A stretch of 64,000 bases of DNA from DATARH01 sp963789255 (lineage in GTDB: Bacteria; Pseudomonadota; Alphaproteobacteria; ATCC43930; CGMCC-115725), in contig CAWBJW010000002.1 of assembly GCA_963789255.1 (NCBI GenBank), forward strand, positions 1,674,001-1,738,000. Direction: 5' to 3'. Position 1 is the stretch's first letter, and each line of letters begins with the position of its first letter. Under the pieces are notes generated by a model, which saw only the letters and a program-made list of their open reading frames with translations, did not search any database and was not told the origin of the DNA. This document shows, one piece after another, positions 8,056 through 17,275 of this stretch. The translations under genes were made by a program, and so were the position numbers.

Positions 8056-8814
8056 CTACGGCAAGCGTCGCAGGATCGCGGCGTGCCGCCCGTGCGGCGT
8101 CACCGGCGCGGCGAGGTCGAAATCGTTGAACCAGCCGACGAACTCGAAGCGGCGGCTCAATTCGACGAGGCAGAGGAATTCCTGCGGATAGAAGATCTTG
8201 GTCGGCACCCGGCCCTCGATCCGGTGCTGCGTGCCGTGGTCGTTGACATCGAGGGTGACGCACTCGACATAGGTCTGGGCGACCCGGTCGAGCGGCTCGG
8301 CACGGTAGGTCATCCGCACGCGGATGCCGCCGCGCCGCCGGGTCCAATGCCGCCGGTAGTCGCTGAAGATGTCGAACCATACGACGCTGTCGAGCAGATA
8401 GAGCCCGCCCGGCGCGAGCACCTCGGCGACCCGGTCGAGATGCAAGAGGAATTCGCGATTGGAGCCGACATAGATCGAGCCGAGCAGCACATAGGCGAGA
8501 TCGACCGGGCCGACGCTGTCCCCGGCAAAATCGCGCATGTCGGCGGCGATGAAATCCGCCGCGATGCCGAGGCGACCGGCCCTGGCGCGCGCCGCAGCGA
8601 GCATCGCCGGGGAGAGATCGAGGCCGCAATAGCGATAGCCCCGCCGGTGCCATTCCGCGAGGTAGGGCGCCGTGCCGCAGGCGATCTCGAACACCCGGCG
8701 CACCGGAACCTTTGAGAATTCGCCGATCGCCGCCGCGAAGAAATCGACCTCGCGCGCAACATCGTCGACCGCAAAGGCAATGTCGTAATATTCCGGGTGG
8801 CGGTACGCCTCCAT
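8056..8814 (-). CDS. Class I SAM-dependent methyltransferase
   Basis: A 252-residue Rossmann-fold methyltransferase. Motif I is VFEIACGTAPYLAEW, followed by YCGLDLSPAMLAAAR (motif II acidic residue) and FIAADMRDFA (motif III), then LAPGGLYLLDSVVWF (post-I). The N-terminal YYDIAFAVDDVAREVDFF is typical of small-molecule methyltransferases of this kind, but the substrate cannot be read from sequence. It is the downstream gene of a minus-strand group with the PIN/Phd pair, 21 bp away. Confidence 0.82.
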   Translation of the reverse strand: MEAYRHPEYYDIAFAVDDVAREVDFFAAAIGEFSKVPVRRVFEIACGTAPYLAEWHRRGYRYCGLDLSPAMLAAARARAGRLGIAADFIAADMRDFAGDSVGPVDLAYVLLGSIYVGSNREFLLHLDRVAEVLAPGGLYLLDSVVWFDIFSDYRRHWTRRRGGIRVRMTYRAEPLDRVAQTYVECVTLDVNDHGTQHRIEGRVPTKIFYPQEFLCLVELSRRFEFVGWFNDFDLAAPVTPHGRHAAILRRLP

Positions 8815-8835
8815 GCTTTCGTCACGATTCTTGCG

Positions 8836-9288
8836 TCACGGCGGCAGGATGCGGTCGATCAGCGCGGCGTTCTGCGGACGGAAGGGGTTGAGGATGGTCA
8901 GTCTCCCCAGTCGCCTGCCGTCCTGCATGTCTTCGCTCAGCAGATAGTGGAGACCGGCTCGGCTGGCGGTGGCGCACATCAACCCGTCCCAGAAGCCGAT
9001 TCGGTGCTCGCGCACCAGATCGAGCGCATCCAACAGGTCTTCTGCTCCAGCGGCGTGCACCGGAATTGCTTCACGCCAATCACGAACGCGCCGCCGGATC
9101 GAGTCGATGCTCAAGCCGAACTTCCGCGCAGCGACGTAGCTGAATTCCGTGAGGGATTGCAGCAGCAGAATCCCGGCCTGCGGTTTGGCGCCGCGGATGA
9201 GGAGCGCGCGGGCTTGATCGCGTTTGGTGTTGGCCGTGTCCGGGAGCGTGTAAACCAGAATGTTCGTGTCGAATGTGCAGGTCATCAC
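8836..9288 (-). CDS. PIN-domain toxin (VapC-like ribonuclease)
   Basis: A 150-residue PIN-domain endoribonuclease, the toxin of a type II module. The acidic metal-binding residues are visible: Asp in TFDTNILVY, Glu in SLTEFSYVA, Asp in GFWDGLMCA and Asp in LLSEDMQDGR. Its start overlaps the stop of the upstream antitoxin gene by 4 nt (ATGA), the usual coupled arrangement. It would cleave RNA when the antitoxin is degraded. Confidence 0.88.
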   Translation of the reverse strand: MMTCTFDTNILVYTLPDTANTKRDQARALLIRGAKPQAGILLLQSLTEFSYVAARKFGLSIDSIRRRVRDWREAIPVHAAGAEDLLDALDLVREHRIGFWDGLMCATASRAGLHYLLSEDMQDGRRLGRLTILNPFRPQNAALIDRILPP

Positions 9289-9530
9289 CGCTCATGCATC
9301 TCGTCGCGCGTGAAGGTGCGAAAGGGTGCGCCCAGCTTCACGGGTTCGTCCATCGACGCGATCATTCGGTCAACCGCCGCCTGGTGTTCGGCGTCGAGCG
9401 CCGGCTTGTACGGCGACATTACTGCGACCGGCTTGCCGCGCTTGGAGATCACAACCTGTTCGCCGCCTTCGACGGCCGAGAGGACCTTGGCGAAATGCTG
9501 GTTGGCCTCGCGGGCGGTCACATGCTTCAT
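9285..9530 (-). CDS. Phd/YefM-family antitoxin
   Basis: An 81-residue antitoxin that should bind and neutralise the PIN toxin encoded directly downstream and repress the shared promoter. The N-terminus MKHVTAREANQHFAKVLSAVEGG and VVISKRGKPVAVMSPY are the Phd DNA-binding fold signature; the C-terminal tail (PFRTFTRDEMHER) is the likely toxin-binding part. The frame is open further upstream, but the conserved Phd start and the 4-nt overlap with the toxin support ATG 9530. Confidence 0.87.
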   Translation of the reverse strand: MKHVTAREANQHFAKVLSAVEGGEQVVISKRGKPVAVMSPYKPALDAEHQAAVDRMIASMDEPVKLGAPFRTFTRDEMHER

Positions 9531-9709
9531 GCGGTCCTCGCAATGTAGACATGTACTACGTGTCGCGCGGAGTGCCCCTCTGTCAACCCCGGATTCGTCG
9601 CGGGATCGCTCGCAACCTTGACCCTGACCGGCGCATGGCGCACGATCCGGCGTGTACGGAATTGGAAAACAACAGGATTTGCTGTACGAGGGCAAGGCCG
9701 GCGGGAGCG

Positions 9710-12427
9710 ATGACACCAGACCGCGGGGGAGGCGCTGCTCAACATACCGCGCTGACGGCCGCAGGCCGCCGGCTTGAGGAAGCGCGGCAGGGCATGCCGT
9801 GGCGGCGCTGGGGCCCCTATGTCAGCGACCGCCAATGGGGGACGGTGCGCGAGGATTACAGCGCCGACGGCGATGCCTGGGGATATTTCCCGCATGATCA
9901 CGCGCGCAGCCGCGCCTATCGCTGGGGCGAGGACGGCATCGGCGGCTTTGGCGAGGAGCACCTCTATTTGTGCCTCGGCGTTGCCTTGTGGAACGAGAGC
10001 GACCCGATCCTCAAGGAGCGGCTGTTCGGGCTGACCAACAGCGAGGGCAATCACGGCGAAGACGTCAAGGAGATCTACCACTATCTCGACGGCACGCCGA
10101 CCCATTCCTACCTGCGGATGCTCTATAAATATCCGCAGGGCGCGTTCCCTTACGATGCGCTTGTCGAAGAGAACCGGCGGCGGAGCGCGCAGGAGCCGGA
10201 GTTCGAGCTGATCGATACCGGGACCTTCGACGGCGGGCGCTATTTCGACGTCGAGATCGAATACGCCAAGGGCGGCACCGACGACATCCTGATGCAGCTG
10301 ACCGCCCATAACTGCGGCCCCGATCCCGCGCCGTTGCGCCTCCTGCCGCAATTGTGGGCGCGCAACACCTGGTCGTGGCATCCCGGTACGCCGAAGCCGC
10401 GACTTGCCGCCGACGGGGACCGGGCGATCGGCATCGAGCACCCGAACCTGATGCCGATGCGCCTCATTTGCGACGGCATGCCCGAGCTCCTGTTCTGCGA
10501 CAACGAAACCAACGCGCGCCTTCTGTACGGGCTCGACCGGGCGGGGTTCCCCAAGGATGCGATCAACGACGTCGTCGTCGCCGGCGACCCCCGGGCGGCG
10601 AACCCCGCGCGCATCGGCACCAAGGCGGCGGCGCATTACCGCTTCGAGGTGCCGGCCGGCGGACATGTCCGGGTGCGGGTGCGGCTCAGCAGCGACGGCG
10701 GCGGGTTCGGCGATTTCACGGCAATGATCGAGGAGCGCCGCGCCGAGGCGGACGAATTCTACAACGCGCTGCAATGCCGCATCGACGATCCCGAGGCGCG
10801 GGCGGTGCAGCGACAGGCCTATGCCGGGATGCTGTGGTCGAAGCAGTATTATTACTACGATGTCCGCCGATGGCTGCGCGGCGACCCTACACATCCGGAG
10901 CCGCCGGCGCCGCGGCACGGCGGCCGCAACGTCGATTGGCACCACCTGTTCAATTCCAACGTCATCTCGATGCCGGACAAGTGGGAATACCCATGGTACG
11001 CCGCCTGGGACCTCGCCTTTCATTGCGTCGTCCTGGCGCAAATCGATCCCGATTTCGCCAAGGACCAGCTGATCCTCTTGACCCGCGAATGGTACATGCA
11101 CCCGAACGCGCAGTTGCCGGCCTTCGAATGGGAATTCGGCGATGTCAACCCGCCGGTGCATGCCTGGGCCGCCTGGCGGGTCTACGAGATCGACCGGGAC
11201 GCGCGCGGCGGCGACGGCGACCGCGCTTTTCTCTCTCGCGTCTTTCACAAGCTGATGCTGAATTTCACCTGGTGGGTCAACCGCAAGGACGCCGATGGCC
11301 GCAACATCTTTCAGGGCGGTTTTCTCGGCCTCGACAACATCGGCATCTTCGATCGCAGCCAGCAGCTGCCGACCGGCGGCCATATCAACCAGGCCGACGC
11401 CACCGCCTGGATGGCGATGTACACGCTCAACCTGATGCGCATCGCCCTCGAGCTGGCGCCCGCCGACCATGTCTACGAAGACATCGCGACCAAGTTCTTC
11501 GAGCATTTCCTGTTGATCGCCGAGGCGATGACCCGTCTCGGCGAGTCGCGCTTCGGATTATGGGACGAGGTCGACGAATTCTATTATGACGTGCTTCAGC
11601 TGCCGGGCGGCGCGTCGGTGCCGTTGCGGGTTCGCTCGATCGTCGGGCTGATCCCGCTGTTTGCCGTCGAGGTGCTCGACGGTCGCGTGCTCGCGCGACT
11701 GCCCGAATTCTCCAAGCGGCTGCGCTGGATTTTCGAGCACCGCCCGGAACTGGCGCGGCTGGTGTCGCACTGGCTCGATGAAAGCGACGAGGAGCGGCAT
11801 CTCCTGTCATTGCTGCGCGGCCACCGGGTCAAGTGCCTGCTCCACCGCATGCTCGACGAGCGCGAGTTCCTCTCGGAATTCGGCGTCCGCTCGATGTCGA
11901 AATTTCATGAGCGGCAGCCCTATGAATTCGAGTGCGCCGGCCGGCAGTTCAGCGTCGGTTATGTGCCGGGCGATTCGGATTCGCGGATCTTCGGCGGCAA
12001 TTCGAACTGGCGCGGGCCGATCTGGCTGCCGCTCAACTACCTGATCATCGAGTCGCTGCACCGCTTCCACAGCTATTACGGCGACGAGTTTCGCGTCGAG
12101 TGCCCGGTCGGTTCGGGCCGCATGCTCAGCCTTGCCGAAGTCGCCGATGACATCACCGATCGGCTCTGCCGCATCTTTTTGCCCGATGCTGCCGGGACGC
12201 GGCCGGTGTTCGGCGCCAACCGGCGCTTTGCCGCGCCCAACTTCCGCCACCATCTGCTGTTTTATGAGTATTTCCACGGCGACAGCGGTAAGGGTCTCGG
12301 CGCGTCGCACCAGACCGGCTGGACCGGGTTGATCGCGTCGCTGCTGCAGATGCGCTCGGCCGCCCAAACCCGGGCCGCCGACGACGCCGAGGTCTCGCCG
12401 CATGACCGGATCGCCGCGGCCGACTAG
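9710..12427 (+). CDS. Large glucosidase (MGH1-like / GH63-type)
   Basis: A 905-residue cytoplasmic glycoside hydrolase; no signal peptide. The N-terminal part holds WGPYVSDRQWGTVREDYS and DGIGGFGEEHLYLCLGVALWNE. The C-terminal (alpha/alpha)6 barrel region includes WDLAFHCVVLAQIDPDFAKDQ and later FGGNSNWRGPIWLPLNYL, which match the mannosylglycerate hydrolase-like GH63 glucosidases annotated in many Alphaproteobacteria. It probably removes glucose from alpha-glucosidic oligosaccharides or glycosides; exact substrate unknown. ATG 9710 follows GCGGGAGCG. It stands alone, divergent from the antitoxin gene. Confidence 0.88.
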   Translation: MTPDRGGGAAQHTALTAAGRRLEEARQGMPWRRWGPYVSDRQWGTVREDYSADGDAWGYFPHDHARSRAYRWGEDGIGGFGEEHLYLCLGVALWNESDPILKERLFGLTNSEGNHGEDVKEIYHYLDGTPTHSYLRMLYKYPQGAFPYDALVEENRRRSAQEPEFELIDTGTFDGGRYFDVEIEYAKGGTDDILMQLTAHNCGPDPAPLRLLPQLWARNTWSWHPGTPKPRLAADGDRAIGIEHPNLMPMRLICDGMPELLFCDNETNARLLYGLDRAGFPKDAINDVVVAGDPRAANPARIGTKAAAHYRFEVPAGGHVRVRVRLSSDGGGFGDFTAMIEERRAEADEFYNALQCRIDDPEARAVQRQAYAGMLWSKQYYYYDVRRWLRGDPTHPEPPAPRHGGRNVDWHHLFNSNVISMPDKWEYPWYAAWDLAFHCVVLAQIDPDFAKDQLILLTREWYMHPNAQLPAFEWEFGDVNPPVHAWAAWRVYEIDRDARGGDGDRAFLSRVFHKLMLNFTWWVNRKDADGRNIFQGGFLGLDNIGIFDRSQQLPTGGHINQADATAWMAMYTLNLMRIALELAPADHVYEDIATKFFEHFLLIAEAMTRLGESRFGLWDEVDEFYYDVLQLPGGASVPLRVRSIVGLIPLFAVEVLDGRVLARLPEFSKRLRWIFEHRPELARLVSHWLDESDEERHLLSLLRGHRVKCLLHRMLDEREFLSEFGVRSMSKFHERQPYEFECAGRQFSVGYVPGDSDSRIFGGNSNWRGPIWLPLNYLIIESLHRFHSYYGDEFRVECPVGSGRMLSLAEVADDITDRLCRIFLPDAAGTRPVFGANRRFAAPNFRHHLLFYEYFHGDSGKGLGASHQTGWTGLIASLLQMRSAAQTRAADDAEVSPHDRIAAAD

Positions 12428-12529
12428 GATGGCGGCCGGCCCATCGCGCATAAGGGCAGGGCCGTCAATGTCTCGTTGACGAATGCCCGACTACTGTTTG
12501 TCCCCGTCCCTGTTCCGTTTGTTGCGACC

Positions 12530-12697
12530 ATGACCCTATCGCAGTTCATAATATCCGTCTTCGCGCTGTTGATAGGCGGGCTGCTGCTGCCGCTGCCGAC
12601 CGGGGCACGCACCGCGCTGTTTCTGCTGTTGATAGCGCTCGCGGTGCTGACCTTCATCGGCGGCGGCATGCAATACGCAATCAACCTGACCCAATAG
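12530..12697 (+). CDS. Small two-helix membrane protein
   Basis: A 55-residue protein with two predicted transmembrane helices (FIISVFALLIGGLLLPLP and ALFLLLIALAVLTFIGG). An in-frame ATG at 12476 would add 18 residues (MTNARLLFVPVPVPFVAT), but the start at MTLSQF gives the more usual small-protein form. Function unknown. Confidence 0.5.
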   Translation: MTLSQFIISVFALLIGGLLLPLPTGARTALFLLLIALAVLTFIGGGMQYAINLTQ

Positions 12698-12813
12698 CTG
12701 CGCCGCCGCGGCGCCCCGGTTCACCTGCCTCTGGTATGGCTGAAGCCCTGGCGGCCTGGCGCCGGGCATGCGTCGATGGCGGGTTCGGGGCCGCACCATC
12801 TATGAGGACAGCC

Positions 12814-13191
12814 ATGAACATCGCCCGTCTCGATCACCTCGTCCTCACCGTTGCCGATATCGAACGGACCTGCGCGTTCTATACCAGAGTGCTCGGCATG
12901 GAGGTCGTCGCCTTCGGCGAGGGGCGCACGGCGCTCAGCTTTGGCCAACAGAAGATCAACCTGCACCCGGCCGACAACATCCCGGGGCTGGTTGCTGACA
13001 AGCCGACCCCGGGATCGGGCGATCTGTGCTTCATCACCGAGGTGCCGCTCGCCGAAATCGTCGCGCATCTGGAGCGCTGCGGGGTGGCGATCGTCGCCGG
13101 GCCCGGGCCGCGCGCCGGCGCGATCGGCACGATCCAGTCGGTCTATATCCGCGACCCCGACCGGAACCTCGTCGAGATTTCGAATTATTGA
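12814..13191 (+). CDS. VOC-family (glyoxalase-like) protein, first of tandem pair
   Basis: A 125-residue vicinal-oxygen-chelate fold protein. The paired beta-alpha-beta-beta-beta modules are visible: RLDHLVLTVADIERTCAFYTRVLGM at the N-terminus and IQSVYIRDPDRNLVEISNY at the end, with His and Glu at the metal-ligand positions. It is close to the bacterial proteins annotated as biphenyl-2,3-diol dioxygenase-like or VOC family virulence protein. About half its residues match the next gene, so the two are a tandem duplication. ATG 12814 is chosen because the conserved fold starts there; ATG 12802 is possible. Confidence 0.85.
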   Translation: MNIARLDHLVLTVADIERTCAFYTRVLGMEVVAFGEGRTALSFGQQKINLHPADNIPGLVADKPTPGSGDLCFITEVPLAEIVAHLERCGVAIVAGPGPRAGAIGTIQSVYIRDPDRNLVEISNY

Positions 13192-13267
13192 GGCGGCTCG
13201 ACGCGCTGGCCCAATCGCCGCGGTCGTGGCAATCTGATTGCGTTGTCCGTCTCGGGAGGCTACCGCC

Positions 13268-13636
13268 ATGAAGATCGACCGCATCGACCATCTGAACATC
13301 ACCGTCGCCGACATCGGCCGCAGCATCGAGTTCTACCAGCGGGTGCTCGGCATGCGGACCGAGACCATCGGCGAGGGCCGCGCCGCGCTGTTGTTCGGCC
13401 AGCAGAAGATCCATCTCGATCAGGCCGGCGGGAAGATGGCGATGGCCGGCGACAAGCGCATGCCGGCGCATATCTGCTTCATCACCGAGACGCCGGTGGG
13501 CGAGATCAAGGCGCATCTCGAAGGCTGCGGCGTGCCGGTCAGGATGGAAGGGCCGCGCGCCGGCGCGACCGGCACGATCCAGTCGGTCTATTTCGACGAC
13601 CCGGACATGAACTCGATCGAAGTCTCGACCTACTGA
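13268..13636 (+). CDS. VOC-family (glyoxalase-like) protein, second of tandem pair
   Basis: A 122-residue VOC protein. It starts MKIDRIDHLNITVADIGRSIEFY after a GGGAGG ribosome site and ends VYFDDPDMNSIEVSTY. Like its upstream neighbour it keeps the GEGRAALLFGQQKI block and the His...Glu metal-ligand pattern, but the central loop (GGKMAMAGDKRMPAH) differs, which may mean different substrate binding. Spacing to the first copy is 76 bp. Confidence 0.86.
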   Translation: MKIDRIDHLNITVADIGRSIEFYQRVLGMRTETIGEGRAALLFGQQKIHLDQAGGKMAMAGDKRMPAHICFITETPVGEIKAHLEGCGVPVRMEGPRAGATGTIQSVYFDDPDMNSIEVSTY

Positions 13637-13682
13637 GGCCTGGCTTCAATCCTCAATCGCACACGGACGCCCTGTTTTCCCC

Positions 13683-13765
13683 CTGGCCGGGCTTGACCCG
13701 GCCATCCACGTCTTTTTGAGCTGCGGCGCGGTTAAGACGTGGGTGCCCGCTCAAGGCCGGGCACG
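13683..13765. repeat. Imperfect inverted repeat between convergent genes
   Basis: GGCCGGGCTTGACCCGGCCA followed by TCCACGTCTT is mirrored by AAGACGTGGGTGCCCGCTCAAGGCCGGGCAC split over two parts, giving a long imperfect stem. It sits between the converging VOC and glycosylase genes and could act as a bidirectional terminator. This kind of palindrome is common in alphaproteobacterial intergenic spaces. Confidence 0.5.
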
Positions 13766-13787
13766 GGGGTTTGGGGTCGATGTTCCG

Positions 13788-14466
13788 TCAATCCTCGACC
13801 GAGGCGGCGAGGATCAGGCTGCAGCTGGCATAAGGGCCGGCCGGTTTCGCTCGCCCAGATGTTGAACGCGGCCTGCACGGCGGCGCGGTCCTGGCGGTTT
13901 TTCGGCGGCGCACTGATCGCACCCCAGCGCTTCAGCGCGGCGATGACCGACGGCGTCAGGATGAAGGTGTCCTTGCCGACCATGCGCAGAAAGCTCGGGC
14001 CCGAATTGCCGCCCATCTGGCGGAACCGTTTGGCCAGCGCCTCCCACAGCCCGACGATATCCTCGCCCGGCCAGAGGGCGAGCCAGGCGCCGAAACTGCC
14101 GTGCCCGGATGCCACGTCGAGCATCGCCGCGGCGTTGTCGCGCACCGCTTTGAGCTTGCCCCAGTGCCGGATCAGCCGCTTGTCTCCGAGCAGGGCTTCG
14201 AGCGCCTCATCCGGCATCGCCCGGACGCGCCGCGGGTCGAAACCGTAAAACACCTCCTCGAAAGCCGGGAATTTCGCATCGACGATGCTGTGCTTGAGCC
14301 CGGCGCGGAAGACGCGCCGCGACATCTGCGACAGGTAGCGGTCATCCGGCGTCGCCCGCAATTCGTCCAGCGTTTTCGGCTGCGGCAGCCGCGCTTCCAA
14401 TGCCGCCGCGCCCTGGCGGGTGCGGGCCGCGTCGAGGATCGCGGCGAACGGGGTGAGGCTCATCAT
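13788..14466 (-). pseudogene. DNA-3-methyladenine glycosylase I-like, frameshifted near 3' end
   Basis: Base-excision repair glycosylase of the TAG family, which removes 3-methyladenine. Recognisable blocks are MSLTPFAAILDAA, YLSQMSRRVFRAGLKHSIVDAKFPAFEEVF and IRHWGKLKAVRDNAAAM. The frame as read runs past the normal end to 13732, giving CQLQPDPRRLGRG; the expected tail SLILAASVED and stop (13788-13790) is in the next frame, so one extra base lies between about 13822 and 13836, next to an AGCT. Only the last 15 residues are affected, so function may persist if real. It lies 14 bp downstream of a second glycosylase gene. Confidence 0.8.
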
Positions 14467-14480
14467 CCTCCGGTCTCCGG

Positions 14481-15387
14481 TCAATAGGCCGATGGGGCCG
14501 GGTGAGCGACATCGACCTGGGCGACGGCGAATTTCTCCCGCAGACGCATCAGCCGGTAGCCGAGCCCGAGATAGGCACCGCACTCGGCGCGGGCGGCGAT
14601 GAATTCCGCCGGGCTGGTGTCGTGCCGCTCGCGCAGATGGGCGACGACGACCGAGTCGACCGGGATGCGGCTGAAATCGTGCAGCAGCATCCGGCAATGC
14701 GCCGCGGCATAGGGGCCGATGCCCTTGAGGCTCGTCAGGTAGTCGTGGTCGAGGCGGTCGGGGTGGCCGTGCCCGTCATGGTCGATGGCACCGTCGTCGA
14801 GCATCCGCCTGGTGGCGGCGACGATCGTCGGCGCGCGGAAGCCTGTTTTGGCGATGCTGCGCAGGCGCGCCTCGCCGTAGTCGATCACCGCTTGCGGCGC
14901 CGGGAATGCGCCGCCGCCCGGCTCGGCGACCAGCGCCGCGCTCATCCGGCAGGTGCCCGACCAGCTCGGTGTTGACGGTCAGCACCGTCTTGATGAAATC
15001 CTCGTAGAAGGTCGAGCCGCGCAAAAGGCGCCCGCCGCCCGCCGCGACCAGCGCGGCCTCGCCGGGAAAGCCCGCGCCAAGGGCGGCGATCGCCGCCTCG
15101 GGGTCCCATTCGGCGGAAACCCAGCGCGATGCGCGGCGCAGGATTTCCGGGGCCGCGGCATCGGGAAACCCATCCCACGCGACGGTCAGCGTGCGCGGCG
15201 CGCGCTGCTGCACGGCGATCGTGCCGACCCGCCCGCCGATCCGCTCGGCATGCGCCAGCCGGCCGGTCCCGCTCTCCCAGCGCCACGGTTCCAGGTGCAC
15301 CCAGCCGTGGCTCGCGACCGTCAGGCCGAGATCGATCGGCCAGGGAAAACTCAGCTTTGCTTTACCCTTGCCCGGCCCCCTCGTCAT
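14481..15387 (-). pseudogene. AlkA/OGG-like HhH-GPD DNA glycosylase, frameshifted
   Basis: DNA base-excision glycosylase with a helix-hairpin-helix: LTSLKGIGPYAAAHCRMLL followed by IPVDSVVV holding the Asp. The N-terminal half ends FYEDFIKTVLTVNT; the C-terminal half resumes in the next frame at MSAALVAEPGGG. The observed AACACCGAGCTGGTCGGG should be AACACCAGCTGGTCGGG, giving NTSWSGTCRMSAAL, so one G has been gained beside AGCT (14963-14967). ATG 15387 is chosen because sequence further upstream is an intergenic repeat. It forms a pair with the TAG-like gene downstream. Confidence 0.8.
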
Positions 15388-15483
15388 TCCGGGGCGCCAC
15401 GCAGCGGCCAACCTGGAATTCATATTCGAGAGGCCCGTGCTCATGGATTCCGGGTTCGCGCCTGTGGCGCGCCCCGGAATGAC
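15383..15483. repeat. Dispersed intergenic inverted repeat
   Basis: GTCATTCCGGGGCGCCAC (15383-15400) is the inverse of GTGGCGCGCCCCGGAATGAC (15464-15483) with one 2-nt gap, with a second inner pair GGAATTC/GGATTCC. It separates metY-side sequence from the glycosylase start and matches the general form of palindromes found repeatedly in alphaproteobacterial genomes. Confidence 0.6.
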
Positions 15484-15511
15484 AGCCACTTGGCGATGAG
15501 AGGTTTCGGCA

Positions 15512-16807
15512 TCACGCCGCGTCGAGCGCCTGGCGCAGGTCGGCGATGATGTCGTCCTCGTGTTCGAGACCGATCGACAGCCGCACGTAGCCGTCGGTCA
15601 CGCCGGTCTGCAATTGCTCCTCGGGGGTGAGCTGCGAATGCGTGGTCGAGGCCGGGTGGATCGCCAGAGAGCGCGCATCGCCGATATTGGCGACGTGGTA
15701 GAACATCTTCAGCGCGTCGATAAAGCGGCGGCCGGCATCGATCCCGCCCTTCAGTTCGAAGCCGACCAGCGCGCCATAGCCGCCTTTCAGGTAGGCGTCG
15801 GCGCGGCGCCTCGCTTCGCCGGTCATCACGCTTGGGTGGATCGTCTTGGCGATTTTCGCGTGTTCCTTGAGGTAGCGGGTGACCGCCATCGCATTGGCGC
15901 ATTGCACCCGCATGCGCAATGGCAGGGTCTCCAGTCCCTGAATATGCAGGAACGAGTTGAACGGGGCCGCCGCGGCGCCGAGATCGCGCAGCAGCGTCAC
16001 CCGCATCTTGATGATATAGGCGACCGGCCCCATCGGCTTTGTCGCCTGCGTCCACACCGCGCCGTGATAGCTCGGGTCGGGCTGGTTGAGCAGCGGGAAG
16101 CGGTCGGCGTGCTTTTCCCAGTCGAAATTTCCGCCGTCGACGACAATGCCGCCGATCGAGGTGCCGTGGCCGCCGATATATTTCGTCGTCGAGTGCATGA
16201 CGACTGCGGCGCCGTGGTCGAGCGGCCGGCAGATCACCGGCGCCGACGTGTTGTCCATGATCAGCGGCACGCCCAATCCGCGGCCGATCTTGGCGACCTC
16301 CGCAATCGGAAAGACTTCGAGCTTCGGGTTGGGCAATGTCTCGGCATAGTAGCAGCGGGTCCTGGCGTCGGTGGCGCGACGGAAATTCTCGGGGTCGGCC
16401 GGATCGACAAAGCGCACCTCGATCCCCATCGTGCGTTGCATCGTGTGCAGGAACAGGTTCCAGGTGCCGCCGTAAAGGTCGGTCGAGCTGACGAAATTGT
16501 CGCCGGCCTGAGCGATGTTGTTGACGCAGAACATCGAGGCCGCCTGCCCCGAGCCGAGCGCCAGCGCGGCAACCCCGCCTTCGAGCGCGGCGACGCGCTC
16601 TTCGAGCACCGCGCTGGTCGGGTTCATGATGCGGGTATAGATGTTGCCGAGCTCCTTGAGCCCGAACAGGTTGGCCGCGTGCTCGCTGTTGCGGAACTGA
16701 TAGCTCGTCGTCTGGTAGATCGGCACCGCGACGGCGTTGGTCGCCGGGTCGCTGCGATAGCCGGCATGCAATACGATGGTTTCAGGATGCTTGCTCTCTG
16801 TCGGCAT
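15512..16807 (-). CDS. metY: O-acetylhomoserine sulfhydrylase / aminocarboxypropyltransferase
   Basis: A PLP-dependent Cys/Met metabolism enzyme that makes homocysteine from O-acetylhomoserine and sulfide in the methionine pathway. Markers: IYTRIMNPTSAVLEERVAALEGG, GSGQAASM, the PLP-ring tyrosine region SSTDLYGGTWNL, LIMDNTSA (Asp to PLP nitrogen) and MHSTTKYIGGHG with the Schiff-base Lys. The length of 431 residues is typical for MetY, longer than MetB/MetC. The start MPTESKHPETIVLHAGY is the family N-terminus. Apparently intact and monocistronic. Confidence 0.93.
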   Translation of the reverse strand: MPTESKHPETIVLHAGYRSDPATNAVAVPIYQTTSYQFRNSEHAANLFGLKELGNIYTRIMNPTSAVLEERVAALEGGVAALALGSGQAASMFCVNNIAQAGDNFVSSTDLYGGTWNLFLHTMQRTMGIEVRFVDPADPENFRRATDARTRCYYAETLPNPKLEVFPIAEVAKIGRGLGVPLIMDNTSAPVICRPLDHGAAVVMHSTTKYIGGHGTSIGGIVVDGGNFDWEKHADRFPLLNQPDPSYHGAVWTQATKPMGPVAYIIKMRVTLLRDLGAAAAPFNSFLHIQGLETLPLRMRVQCANAMAVTRYLKEHAKIAKTIHPSVMTGEARRRADAYLKGGYGALVGFELKGGIDAGRRFIDALKMFYHVANIGDARSLAIHPASTTHSQLTPEEQLQTGVTDGYVRLSIGLEHEDDIIADLRQALDAA

Positions 16808-16926
16808 CTCACTCTCCGTTTCGGTCGGCGGGGGCTGCCGCGCACTGTGCCATGGCCGGAGCCTGGCTGTAAGCGGCATTCGCCGAGCGTCGGCGGCCCG
16901 GCGCGGGAGTGCGCGGTGCGGTCGCC

Positions 16927-17178
16927 ATGATCGGGCGGAGAACGGGGACCGGATCGAGCTGGATCGCCGTGGCGGTCGCCGCTTCGGTCGTCATCGCGGT
17001 CATCGCCGCCGTCGCGGGGTTGTGGGCGGAGGTCGGCGATGCCGAGATCAGCGCGGCCGGCTGGGTCGCCATGGTGCTCGGCGTGCTGGTCGCCCTCGCT
17101 CTCGGCATCGGGCTGATGGCGCTCGTCTTCATCAGCAGCCGGCGCGGTTATGACGAGGCGGGCGGGCCGCAGCGTTGA
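16927..17178 (+). CDS. Small membrane protein, two predicted helices
   Basis: An 83-residue protein with helices at about residues 12-34 (WIAVAVAASVVIAVIAAVAGLW) and 48-71 (AMVLGVLVALALGIGLMALVFIS), ending in a charged cytoplasmic-like tail. Function unknown. It lies 97 bp before ftsH on the same strand and could be co-transcribed. ATG 16909 is an alternative start. Confidence 0.5.
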   Translation: MIGRRTGTGSSWIAVAVAASVVIAVIAAVAGLWAEVGDAEISAAGWVAMVLGVLVALALGIGLMALVFISSRRGYDEAGGPQR

Positions 17179-17275
17179 TCGCCGGTGCGCGATTTATTAC
17201 TTAAGCGGTTAGCCGTGCCGCCGCGGGCCGCGTTGTCTGCCGCTGCGGTCGGGCCCGACCGCTGCGAGGCGCCCG

